Below are positions 1 to 11,400 of a DNA stretch of 64,000 nt, piece after piece. The notes below the pieces were generated by a model, which saw nothing but the letters and a program-made list of their open reading frames with translations, was not told where the DNA came from and did no database searches. The DNA is taken from NCBI GenBank assembly GCA_016490735.1, contig JAEMWC010000100.1, forward strand, positions 111,001-175,000, in the 5' to 3' direction. Numbering within the stretch: the stretch's first letter is position 1; each line of letters opens with the position of its first letter. The position numbers were made by a program, and so were the translations under genes. Origin of the DNA: Pachyseris speciosa (taxonomy: Eukaryota > Cnidaria > Anthozoa > Scleractinia > Pachyseridae).

Positions 1-1783
1 AGATCGTCTAGCAGCGCGATGCAAGAGTCACATCCGTGTATACATTAACGAAGGCCATGACGTGACTACAGTGGACGAAATGAAGGCGACGCTTTTGTCT
101 CATGGAGGGCTTGAGGGTGTCCGAGTCGTAGTTGCTACTTCCAGTTCAATATCTAGCGATCAAGAACAATCCAAAATTACCTCTGTTAACAAGCTCAATA
201 ACTTTCAATTTGTAAACGGGCGTATAATTGCCTGGCGAGCTTATGGAGTTGGAAAAGGAAAGACGGTCCAGGTCAAAAGTTCTCGAAGAGGTACGTTATC
301 CGGCGAAATAAAACATGTTTTTTATTCTGTTTTTCTTCTTTTCGAAAAAAAGAAGCCGCATGAACATAATTTTGTTTGTTTTTTTTGTATGTAGAGGAGA
401 ACTACCGATGGGTTGGCGAACCGTTCTCAAAGGATATGGGCTTCAGGCGTGTTGGCAATCAGCCGGCCAAACAACTTGGTCGTACAGTGGACCGAGACGA
501 TGCCTTAGAAGAACAGACACTGGACTACAGCAGCCAGATATTCTCCTGTCCTGTAGATGGCTGCGTCAGAGTATTCCAGCGTGTATCGGGATTAGAGCGC
601 CACCTTTCTCTGGAGGCTTGTTCCCATGAGGCCGAGTGTAAGACAATTCTAGACGTAAGCAAGGAAGAGTACGCGAAACGCCTAGAGGAAGGAATTGGAA
701 CCATTCCGACCCTTTCGTGTGGTGTTGCGCAATCGTCATCTGTCAATACCCTACCTAAAGTAAAGGGATGGGCACTGAAGGAATCCAGGAGAGGGGGAAG
801 GTTTAGCGAGAAACAGTAAGCCTACTTGACCTCCAAATTCAATACTAGAATTACCTCAGGTAATGAAATGTTATAGAAAGCATTTTCTCCACCGTTATAC
901 GTTGTCATAGCTACACATGCAGGTATTCTAACAATAGCTATAGATAACTTGCTTTACATCGTACTGAAATGTTTGCCCTAGTCTCTGTCTGATCCCAGCG
1001 AAGGAAAACGTGCACTTGATGTTTATTTTACCTTTTGGTACCTCGAGGAGGGGCGCTTGTTCGGGAGAAAATAGGGGCGCTATCACAATACAATGCAATG
1101 CCTTCTATTTAATCGCGATAATAATTAAAGCTGTCGCTTGTGGAGTCATGATACAGCATTAAAAAACAGATAAAAAACTAAATACTGGTAACATGCAATT
1201 GCCAAATACCTATGCTTAGGAACGCTTACAAACAAAATCACATGCAAAGGGAAAGTAAAAGAGGCCTCATTTAAAGAAGAGCACTGACTCGAATCAGTGC
1301 TCATAATGCTTACGTATATTTATTACCTGCCGTACAGGTAACAAACAAGATCCAGATAAGATCGCTAAAGACATGCGTAGAACACGCGATGAAAGCGGGG
1401 AACGTCTGTTCGGAATAGAAGAGTTCCTCATGCCAACCTAGATAGCAGCATTCTTCTCACGGCTTGCGGTGGAGTCCAGACATCAGGTGGATGATGGAGA
1501 GATCCAGGAAGAGGACGTCAATTCTACCGTAGAAGAGAGCCATTTCGACGAAGCGAGAACAAATGCCAACCAAAATATTAATCTGCAACACCCGATTGTC
1601 TTTGACCAATATGACATATGCCAACTGGCTCACAATAAAGGCCTAAAAAAACTAACATTTAGCATGATGGAGAAGCTGTGCCTGGAGCTCGAACTAGCCA
1701 CGCCCAATCCCTTCGTGCGCCGCAGGGCCCCCTATGAACAGGCACTCAACGAAGCTGTTGCCCTGTGCTCCTGCAGTGGATGA
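1..1783 (+). pseudogene. Remnant of a cnidarian C2H2-like zinc-finger gene
   Basis: Three exon-like blocks on the plus strand. Block 1 runs from before the window to 290 and ends at a GTACGT donor. Block 2 is 395-815, after a pyrimidine tract ending TAG, with the phases matching (G|AG). Block 3 starts near 1338 and ends with TGA at 1783. Block 2 carries a zinc-finger-like motif, C-x4-C-x12-H-x5-C, around FSCPVDGC, followed by a KGWALK segment. Block 3 has the motif IAAFFSRLAV. As I recall, this combination is typical of an unnamed, often repeated cnidarian gene family, possibly transposon-associated. A TAG stop at 1439-1441 interrupts block 3 just before IAAFFSRLAV; a CAG-to-TAG change would explain it. 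A short exon expected between blocks 2 and 3 was not found. The function is unknown, and I consider this copy non-functional. Confidence 0.55.
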
Positions 1784-1875
1784 GCTGGAGACAAGTCCAG
1801 TTATTTCTTTGATAGTTTCTCATTTGAAATGGAGTTCGCTTCTGTTCTGAGTTATATTCTACTTCTTGCACCAAA

Positions 1876-1937
1876 ATAAAAAAACATAAAACAGAACAAA
1901 ACAAAACAAAACAAAACAAAAAAACAAAAACAAAAAT
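1876..1937. repeat. A-rich simple repeat, (CAAAA)n
   Basis: Low-complexity run of CAAAA and CAAAAA units just downstream of the zinc-finger remnant. It could be a decayed poly-A tail. Confidence 0.85.
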
Positions 1938-3439
1938 AGGATCACCGGATTTTACGGCCTGCCGGTTATTGCGCGCACGCTATTATTTGCGTTTATACTT
2001 GCTGATCTGAGATTTGAAGACTGTCATTATAAATCAAAAAGAAGTTTTAGATCAAACGGTGAAGTGCAATTTGTGAATAGTTTACTCGAGTCAGAGATTG
2101 CATTTTCATGTAGTTTTACTACCGACACTGTAATTGGTTACTAAATGTTAATTAGCGAGCTCAATAGCAGAGAAAATATATGATATGGAAAACAAAAAAG
2201 TCCCAACTTGAAGAAATCTAGCAAATAATCAACTGAATTCATTGCATTTCAAGGTATATTCTTTTATTTTCTCGATTCTCATAAACGGTGACATGTTATG
2301 CTTATTTAGTTTCATTTGCTAAATATAACTTGGCTGGGAAAATAGGCAATGTCGCAGTTAGCAACTACAAATATGCAAACATTCAAGAGCCGAAGACCTA
2401 AAATATTAGACTCTTTTGAATCCTCAACATGAAGAAACCTAGCCAGCGATAACGAATAGTAAATATTGCATGATTTTCGTAAATTTAGTTTAGTGGAAAT
2501 CACAGCGAATGAACGTGTCACGCCAGCACTGTCACGCGCTAATGCGTGTTCCATAAAGACTGAGAGGCTTGAATTCGAGAATTTATCAAGATAATACAAG
2601 GTACGAGAGAGAATATCACTTCTCTCGGCTATTTTTTGTTATGATAAATGGTTTAAGAAATTTTAAAACAAATCAGGGCAAGTAATTTTAAATGTTTTCT
2701 TTCTTGACACGCACTGAAATTTGAGAAGTACGCCATGTCGCAAGACCGAAAATGTCTTGGACGTTTGGTTTTCCCAACAACTGAGTATTAACGTGCCGCC
2801 GGTAGATTTTTTATATGTTAGAAATGAAAGGCTAAAAATAACTAGAAAGTATTATTATTGGAAAAATAATGCGCACCAGCTGAGATTTTCGCCCTTGGAT
2901 CTAGAGTAAAATTTATTAGAAACGACCTTGTTTAGAATGGGCTCATATGGGGTCCTGTAAAATGTTTGGAAAAGCCGAAGACAAAGTAAAGATACCTTTT
3001 CTTAGAAGCCCAGATAGTATACTTTTACGAGATATAAAACAGGGTTTCATTTTTTTTTCTTTTCTTGCTTTGCGAGGCTGCTCAAAATTCGCAAAATTTG
3101 CTGTTTTGGGGGTGGTGCTGAACCTCCATCTCGACGAACTCAAACATTGCTCGATTTCTTAAAAAATGAAATTTGCTGCATTTTTGTAACTCCATTTTCG
3201 AAAATAGTTCTATATAGGGATTCTTTTAATGACATAAAATGGAGGTCGAATTTTTTTATCTGTCGGACGATGTTTGATATTTACAGGCAGCGGCTCTTAA
3301 ACGCTAACCCTTCTTTTTCTCTCCGACTCGAGCAAAGGCGGGAAGTGCACTGCCCACTTGGGCGGCTGGTGCTTTCTCACGTGACTTCGTAGTGTGCATG
3401 ATGACGAGGCAGAAATTGTAAATTCTAGTCTTCGCAGGG
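1938..3439. other. Intergenic, no gene seen
   Basis: AT-rich sequence with only short reading frames on either strand and no recognised domain. I see no strong repeat structure. Confidence 0.6.
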
Positions 3440-4012
3440 TGACTAGCCTGTGTCGCAGACGTAAACTAACCGTCTGCGAAGCAGCGCTAAATTCCTTGTT
3501 CTGTACCAGAATTTGATTACATGCTGTGATTGGCTCGTCAACAAAAGGCCTTAGTGCCTTTTGAGTGGCTTCAGCTTACTTGATCACATTAATTTGTGAA
3601 GTATCCTTGTCTCTCCAGCCACATCCCACAAGCTTTACGTTTTCATTGCTTGTTTTATTGATATGTGGGTACTTGCGCCTGAGCATTAGCTATGCCATGC
3701 TGACGAGGCCTAACAAGGCCGAAACAGCTGTCCATGGCTGCTAATGCTTGGGCTCAATCTTTGCTTTGGTAGATTTAAGGGGTACTGCCCGCTACCTTGT
3801 GGCCTTAGTGCCTTTTGAGTGGCTTCAGCTTACTTGATCACATTAATTTGTGAAGTATCCTTGTCACTCCAGCCACATCCCACAAGCTTTACGTTTTCAT
3901 TGCTTTTGTTGACGAGCCAATCATAACGCGTACTCAAATTTTGGTACGGAACGAAGAATTGGGCGCTGCTTCCCAGACGTTACTACCGGTAACCGGGGTT
4001 AGTTAACGTCTA
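3440..4012. mobile_element. Inverted-repeat (MITE-like) element with internal direct repeat
   Basis: The inner 45 nt of the arms (3499-3543 and 3907-3951, ending GGCTCGTCAACA) pair well. The arms extend outward through a shared GAAGCAGCGC block, giving terminal inverted repeats of about 75-80 nt. Inside is a 105-nt direct duplication (3547-3651 and 3801-3905) differing at about one base, separated by 149 nt of unrelated sequence. There is no coding capacity. Confidence 0.75.
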
Positions 4013-4339
4013 CTAAGGAGGCAACAGGGTGACAAGACAATTAAACAAAATTTGTAAAAGGCTTTCCTAGCCTTGCAAAAGAAATTGGGAGAGAATCTAA
4101 GGAGGCTTCATTACTGTGAAAAGTCTCGGTCAAAAGTGTTAGAGGTCTTAGGGGTGATTGCAGTAGTTTTGAAGGTACTGACTTTGGTAAAAGAATAAAT
4201 GAAGGGCTTCTTGCAAACAGGGTGTTAATATCGCTTTTTGGCCTTAAAATCCAAATCTCTCTAAATTTGCTCTTTGTTGGCATACACACTTGTTATGGTA
4301 TAATTTAGAAATGAAGTTGTGCACTTTTTTGTAATTTTA

Positions 4340-4575
4340 AATGCCTGGATTCAGCAAATTAGCATATGACTTTTGCCTGAAGTTGAACCAACTCAAAACA
4401 AAAGAAATCAACCGTGCATCCGTGTTTCTGTTTCTTGGGGTTTTGACAGGAGTCATAAGCTTATCCTTTGGATCCTAACCTTCAAATCACAAAATAAGTG
4501 ATTAAGAACTTTATTTCTGACACTATCTCCAGTCTATATGTCAAAGTAGAGTGAGTTTAGAGATATTGGGCAAAT
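4340..4575 (+). repeat. Dispersed repeat, copy 1 (second copy at 27185-27465)
   Basis: Shares ordered blocks with 27185-27465 on the same strand: ATTAGCATAT, TTGAACCAAC, TTTGTTTCTGTTTCTTG (or TGTTTCTGTTTCTTG) and AAAGTAGA. Divergence is substantial. It is non-coding and of unknown class. Confidence 0.55.
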
Positions 4576-4820
4576 TATAAAGCAATACACCCCTTTTGCG
4601 GAATACCTTTAAAATGTTGTTTTAGTACATGTACGTTGTATTGATTTTTCATTTGCCAAGGTAAACAAATTTAACATGTAGAAATGTATTAATATTTTTT
4701 CAAGATATTGTAAATAACTATAATTCAAGATTGTTAAGAAAGGGGAACTGGAACCATAAATTCGCCAAATACCAGTTAAAAATCTGTTGTTTTTGAATTG
4801 CATGCTAATTAATTGGTCAC

Positions 4821-5090
4821 TTAAGCCCCATTTACACTACAGAAAAAAATGGGCCCGGACCAGATATTTTTGCCGTGTAAACCTTCCGTACCACGTTTAC
4901 ATGAAATGGATGCGGACTCACTTTTTTCTGGTTTGCGCCTATGGCCTCAAAATTCAAAAAAAAAAAAAAACAAGTCTGGACCCCTTTTGCTCTTCGAAAG
5001 TGCTGTGTAAACGGTTAAAAAAAATTTGTCCGTACCAACTTTTTTTTGGGTCTGGACCCATTTTTTTTCTGTAGTGTAAATGGGGCTTTA
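4821..5090. mobile_element. MITE with GCCCCATTTACACTAC terminal inverted repeats
   Basis: The left end AAGCCCCATTTACACTACAG is mirrored at the right end (5060-5089). The direct hexamer GTCACT lies immediately outside both ends (left ...GTCACT|TAAGCCCC, right GGGGCTTTA|GTCACT), which fits a target-site duplication. It is about 270 bp with no real gene. Confidence 0.8.
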
Positions 5091-5814
5091 GTCACTAAAT
5101 CATACTGGTGTACCCATGTAACAGAACTATGTGGCGTCAAATCTGGAAATAATTGGCATGCTAAAGGCCTGTTTACATTGAGTGAACTTATTCCGGGACG
5201 AATTTCACCTTGGTGTCTGGTTATTTACCTCTTGGTGTTTACATGATCCCGGAGTGAAATTTGTTCATCCTGGGATGAAATTTCAAAAATGCGTGAAACG
5301 TGACCACAAATGCCACCTAAACAGTCTTCCTGGAATGAAAAATAAGACTTACCGGTATATAAATAGAGGATATTACGTGGCCATGCAGAGATACAAAATT
5401 TCTCTTCAAGTGTTGAAAAATATTTTTATGTAACCATAGCAATGGTGATCTTTTCACATGTGAGGATAACATGCTATTTTCACGTGTGAAGATATCACGT
5501 TTCCGTGCGAAAACTCCCCTAGTGGTGTTTATATAATAAGTGAGCATATCTTCGTCCCAAGGAAAAACCGTTTCAACTTGTTCAACCTGGATTAAAGACT
5601 GGAACTGTAGGGGGATTGGCCCAAAGAAAAAAATCTCCTGGTTTCAGATCTCCAGAGGTTGGCATCTCTGTGGTTAGTATGTCGAACTTCCAATCAGTCT
5701 CATTAGTTTCCTTTGACAAGAAACTATCCTCTATAGTGCCTCACCTCGCCTAGGGCCCAGTTGTAGGAGAGCGAATTCAAGATGGTGCCTCTTAATGCCA
5801 AGTTATTTTTTTGC
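5091..5814. other. Intergenic, no gene seen
   Basis: Contains a GCCTGTTTACATTGAGTG start similar to other cnidarian MITE ends, but I could not find its partner. The reading frames are short and unrecognised. Confidence 0.5.
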
Positions 5815-6259
5815 GTACAATCAGGGGCACCCAACGAGCCAAATCAACCAGAAGCTGTAGAAAGGCATTTTAAAGTGCCTTATGGTGTTTGAAGTCTGTT
5901 TAAAGTGATGTTTTCATTAGCTAGAAGAAATTCATCTGTTCAGTTTCCCTAGCTGAAATTTCAATTACCCGAAAATGTTAGGGAACAAAATATGCAAGCT
6001 GAAATGAACTTACCACGAACTTTTTAGGGAACTATTTTCTTGCCGAAAATGCTAGCTGACGTTTTTGGTTGCCAAAAACAGCAGTTACGACCTTTCCGAA
6101 AACCTCAGGGGCTATGATTCCCAATTGCGAATCTTTTAGGCCACGTTTTAGTTACGAAAATCCGAGTCCACTCTTTAATCGACGCCGAAATCTCAAGGCG
6201 AATTACCCTCCACCGAACAGGTATCTACCGAAACTTGTCGTTGGGTGCCCCTGTACAAT
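5815..6259 (+). mobile_element. MITE with AGGGGCACCCAACGA ends (copy 1)
   Basis: Terminal inverted repeats share AGGGGCACCCAACGA at left (from about 5823) and right (to about 6253). A second copy lies in the opposite orientation at 43309-43773, with the same order of internal blocks (for example TTTAGGCCACGTTTTAGTTACGA and the CCTCAGGGGCTATGA block). It is non-coding; the short frames here are by-products of the repeat. Confidence 0.8.
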
Positions 6260-7430
6260 GTACAGTGGGTGTACCTCTGTTCAAAAGGTAGACCTGGGTT
6301 AGCTAGGGGGAAGTGCTGAAAGATCCTTTGGTATCCCCAATCTTCTTTATGGATTCTAATAAGCCTTGCCAAGATCTGTTTTTCCAGTAGTGTTATAAAC
6401 CATGTAAAAATTAATAGAGCTTTAAGAGAAAGCACCATTCCTATATGCAAGGCCGTGCTCTAAGGTAAAATTTCGGGAGCCCAAAACTCTGGAGCTTTGA
6501 AATCCAGGGTGCCCAGCATAGTAACTTTATTTCCTTGTCACCGAAAGGCAAAAGTAAGTTGCAAGGGGCCACTGGGCGCTGCTAGAGCACAGCCCTGCAA
6601 TGAAACACCAGCCACACTCTGGCAATCCTAAAGCCTGGAGTGAATGATCAAATATTTCTGTCCAACATCACGCTTGCGAAACGCAACGTTGGGTGGCTAT
6701 TATAAATGGACAAACAATGTTTGACCACACACCAGACATTGAGTCCACAGAACGATTTTTGTGTATTATCACTGAAATTTGGACATTATGTGGTTCATAT
6801 GGTTACTTTTTACCTACACTGTATAACCCTTAGCATTTTTTTGCTGGATTTACTTTTGTTTTCGAGAAAAACAATCCCAATAATTAGTGACAGCATTGTT
6901 GAAAGTGCACAAGTAAACAAGAGACACCAGCCAAGCCGAAATTCTTTGTCAACTTCCAATGACGCCAACGCCAGTTTTGGGGCTTGTTTTTCTAAAACAA
7001 AAAGAAGAAGAGGCAAATCCAGCAAAAAAATGAAGGAAAACTGTTCTATGAACCACAAGGAGGCCACATACAATAATTTAGGTTTGGGGCAAAAAAAATA
7101 CTGAAAAAAAGTCACTTTGGATGTTTTTCCAGTGGGCTCTTCACGAAGGCAAGGGTTTAACAGGGTCGGCCAACAAAAAAAATGCCGATTCAAATGAAAA
7201 CTTTTAGGTAGAAATTAATGATACTTGAGAGTGTTACACAATTTCTTGTCCTTTGAAGATCTGAGTGATCGGCTGCACAGGTATTGCATAGGACGTAGAT
7301 TGAACTCCTGTACAAGCCTGAATTCTTTTTGAAGGATTTATTTTCACTATTGCTTAAAATAATAGTGTTCATAATTGTTATGATCACTCTTGTCTTCATT
7401 GATTCTTTAGTATGCAGTTCTAATAATTAT
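6260..7430. other. Intergenic with one weak inverted repeat
   Basis: The 6836-6875 and 6986-7029 segments are imperfect inverted copies (TTTTTTTGCTGGATTT core), forming a hairpin of about 190 nt. The overlapping frames at 6706-7104 (+) and 6810-7193 (-) mirror each other across it and I regard both as non-coding. A degenerate SINE tail lies near 7268-7345. Confidence 0.5.
7268..7345 (+). repeat. Degenerate tRNA-Thr-derived SINE fragment
   Basis: The stretch around GTACAAGCCTGAATT followed by TTTATTTTCACTA(T/C)(T/C)GCTTAA matches the T-arm, acceptor and tail of the clearer SINE at 10152-10256. The 5' tRNA half is eroded. Confidence 0.55.
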
Positions 7431-7740
7431 TAGTATAAATCTACTAGCGTTCTATCACGAATGCCGTTCTCTGATTGGCTACACTACTCGCTATCTATTG
7501 TGTGATAGATAGTGAGTAGCGGTTGTCAACAAAATGGCGGCCGCTTCTTCGTGTTTTCGAAAGGTGTCTACGAGGAGTATTTTGATAATTTACTTGTTTA
7601 GTTTTGAACAACTAGTAGATTTATACTAAAACAATTAGATTATGAGCTCTCGATTTCTATGCGTGATAGCTGATTCGGGCTGCACTCTCATCAGCTATCA
7701 CGCGATAGAAATCTCGAGCTCATAATCTAATTGTTAAATA
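7431..7740. repeat. Dispersed element with palindromic end (copy 1)
   Basis: The left part (7431-7635) is the reverse complement of 33985-34175, sharing the CGAATGCCGTTCTCTGATTGG block. The right part (7631-7736) is a foldback with arms of about 45 nt (ACAATTAGATTATGAGCTC). It contains CTGATTGGCT, frequent in cnidarian MITEs. Confidence 0.75.
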
Positions 7741-7747
7741 TATATAG

Positions 7748-7815
7748 TTTCAAATGAAGAATGATCCTCGCAGTTGTGAACGCAATTTATGCAATTTCAT
7801 ATATCATTCACACTA
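7748..7815. repeat. SINE fragment lacking its tRNA core
   Basis: AAATGAAGAATGATCCTCGC and the following GCAATTTATGCAATT block match the flank of the tRNA-Thr-like SINEs at 39.7-40.6 kb. Here it runs straight into TTCATATATCATTCACAC, the other SINE flank, so the tRNA-like middle is deleted. Confidence 0.7.
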
Positions 7816-7925
7816 TATATAGTTTGCAAAAAATTATTATATCCACTCTCATTCTTGATCTTTGGACAATTGCAGAAATGTAGCAAAAGGAATTTAAAAG
7901 TCACGAATAACAGCTTGCTGTTCTT

Positions 7926-7931
7926 TTTATT
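7926..7931 (-). terminator. Candidate polyadenylation signal for UQCRB
   Basis: AATAAA on the minus strand, about 235 nt past the UQCRB stop codon. The position suits a short 3' UTR, but no transcript evidence is available. Confidence 0.5.
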
Positions 7932-8165
7932 TCAACACAATCAAACTTCAGTTACACAGAGCTTGTAGTCATTTACAACTTTTTCTGGCAAAGATGACAG
8001 TGACTGATAGAAATATAGGTAACATGTGCCTAACAATGTTGAATGTTAATCTGCACACATGCACACAACTATTTCAGTAGTTGTTTCAAAAATCCCGAAT
8101 TTAACAACTGAAGTTAATTAAAGAAAAGTTTAAGAAACTCAACCAAAATAACGACAAATAAGGGT

Positions 8166-8444
8166 TCACTGATGGTCCCATTTTTCCCGCTCTAATCTAT
8201 CTTTCTTGCACAACTCAATGTAAGGATGCAGATAGCGTATGTCCTGTAAAAGAATAAAAGGAATGCTTTGTGTTACAATATAAGTTGCAAGTTACTATCA
8301 ATCAATAATGTTTGCTTGCTTGTGCCTTGTCAAAATGCATCAAGACTGATTATCACTCCAGGATGATTAAAAAAATATTATTAACTTAAAGAGTGCCCAT
8401 AAAGTCTGGTTCACACTAGCGACATAACAACATAACAACATTGA

Positions 8445-8476
<32 letters not shown>

Positions 8477-11400
8477 TTTATGTTGTTATGTTCATGCTGT
8501 TATGTTGGTAATATGTCATTATGTCTGCAATTTCACTTTGGAGACATAACAACCTTTTTACGTTGAGATATCATCCTTTTTATGTCGTTATGATGATGTT
8601 ATTATGTCATTATGTCGCTAGTGTGAACCAGGCTTAACCCCACAAAATGTTTTTTGGCTTAAGTAAATATTTGTAAATACCTGAGAAACATACTGCAAAA
8701 AGTTTTGCTTTTGGTTAAAACTGCAAATTTTTTATAATTATTTCTTTAAAGAGCAAGAAAATAGGCCTTTTTGGAAACATGACCAAGCCACAGAATCATT
8801 GAAAAGGGTCTGGGAATAGTGTAATTTGTGACATCATTCCAAGCCATTGATCGCTTTCTTGTTTGGAACTGTTATTGCTTCAGAATGCCAGATAAATTTG
8901 TTGTTTTCAGTTGTAGCAACGGGCCAAACAAGGTTAAGGGTATATCACTGCACACAATACCTTTTGAAGGGGCTGTTGACCCGCAAAAACGCAAGAGAAG
9001 AACAAAGTGGGTTGACTTCGTCAAAATAAAAGCATCTTCATTGGGAGCCCATGAAGTACTTGGCAGTGTGTAAACACATTTTTTTTTACACGTCTTTTAC
9101 TCACTAGATGTATTTGTAAAAATTTGCTGGTTTTCAAGAATGCATTCCTCTAAAATAACTCTCTGTGTCTTATTTTATTCAGAGGAAAAAAGATGTGCTG
9201 GTCCACTTGTGTCCACTGACAGAAAATACAAGGAGCCAGCATATTCCTCTACCACCTTTAGTCAATATTTCATTTCAAGTTCTTCCTTCATTTTCCTTTC
9301 TGCTTCATTCTGAGCCAGCCATTGCTCATCTGCTATCACCTCATTGGCATAGACATCTCCAGGTTCCTCATCATCTGAGGTTTCTTGTTCGCTTGCATTT
9401 GATGAACCTCAACTTCTAAGCTGTACTCGACATCCATTTCTGCAGCCTCGGAATCCTAGCTAGAGTCAAAGCCAGTACTGCTGGATGACATTATGAACAG
9501 ATTTGATAATTCCATTCATTTGTAGTCAAACAAAAGTTCTTTCGCCAAAATACTAAACCGTGAAAATGCTTTATCCCATAAAGTATAAACCAAAGCGACA
9601 TGAACAATGGCCTGGAATAACTACCACTCGTCCCATTCTCCCAGTTGCTTGGTCGTAACGTAAACGGAGCTTACTTTCCAAATTGGGTTTTAGTTGTGTC
9701 CCTAAGAAGGGAAGGGACCAGTATGTGTACAGTGTATAATAATAATTATTCTCTTCAAGCTAAATGTAAAGCCATCAAAATAAATTCAATCTTTTCTCAT
9801 ACCTCTTCTGGTTTTGTCCACTGATCTTCGGGCAGAATGATTTGCTTCATTGTCAAATCATATGCTCTCTTCAGACGGAACAGCCTCAGATCTTGCTCTT
9901 CCCTCGGAAGACGTTTTATGGCCTGCACAACATCTGGATGGTCATCCATTAACAAATCTTCAGCACGAAGACCTGGAAAATTCCATAAAAGAAGGGTTTT
10001 CATAGGACAAAGTTGCCTTGTAGGTATAAGATCAGTTTCAGGCTTTAGCCTCCTTACAAATTCAAATATACACATAATTTCACGTATTTATTGTCACTTA
10101 TTCATCACTCACAGGTTGATTATGAACCAACAAAATGACCAGCTCCCAATTGGCTTGTTAGCTCAGTTGGTGGAGCACTGCACTGGTGTCACAGAGGTCT
10201 TGGGTTTGACTCCCATACAAGCCTGAATTTTTCTCAGGCTTTATTTTCACTACCGCTTAACCCATTGGCGCCCGAGTGATTTCTGCATGTTTCGGATTGC
10301 TCTATTTTTTATCAATCGCTAATTATTAACTAAAATAATGCGCAGTATAAACAGACAACTTACAGGGTCAAAAAAACAACACTCCTTTAGTCAATGATAG
10401 CTAAAATTCCTAATTTCCAAATAAAAAACACTTGCTGCCAATCAAAGATTGCCCAAGAAACAAACTTGTAAGTAAAATTTTGAAAATTCGCAGCAAAATT
10501 TGACCCTGTTGTCACATCGACAAATTTGATATGCGCTGCGAGGAGTTCGGTTGGCTTTCGTAGATCGAGTAATTATGAAGTTCCGTGAATTAAGATACAC
10601 AGAACAGACACTAAGCTTTCCTAAATAAAAAAATTTATTCAGATAAGCCTGTGTTTCTGCCTGAAAAGTAAACGCGTATACATAATTTCTTGCCTCAAGT
10701 AGATCTACACGAAGGCAAACAAAGTGAATCTTATGAGTCATTTCTTAGCACAATTCATCGGCCGAACTGAGTGTGTTTGTCGCAAATTTCACTAAAGTTG
10801 CTTAGAATACAACAAATCCATCAATTACAGCGTTTACCAGTCACACGCGCCCTCCAATGATTTTTCCTTATTCGAAAACTAAGTTTTGGTGGACGTCAAT
10901 CAAATGTACTCATGACAATATAAACGAACGCAGAGCGAGCGGAGTTTCCGGAACCACTATTTTAATATCTATTCGTAGAGTATCTGAGTTGCTCTTTCAT
11001 CTTTACTTGACTCGTCGGTAAACAGAAACTGTACTGGTTGAAACTGAGAAGTAAATCGTTTGAACTCTGCTCCTTTTCGCCATTCGTCTCGCTCACGGGA
11101 AATGTTTTGAAGCTGCAAAATAAACAGTGTACAACAACAACAACATGAGAACTAAATAATAATCTTTATTACAGAATGAATGACAAAACTTTGACTGCTA
11201 ACCCTTTGCGGCTTTCAGTACTTTTTTTTACTATCAATCCCATTTGCCGTATAGTTCTGCCCCGTGAGTTCTGTTGAGGGTTTGCATTGCATACACTTCG
11301 CCTGTCTGGTATTCCAACCACGCTTGCAACTCGTCAAGATAGAGCTCTGGATTATATTATAGCAAGTCGAATGACAAGAATTTCTGCGGCAAAAATAATC

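Noticed and set aside
6706..7193. 132-codon plus and 127-codon minus frames
   Set aside because: They overlap a hairpin and mirror each other; neither has a recognisable motif.
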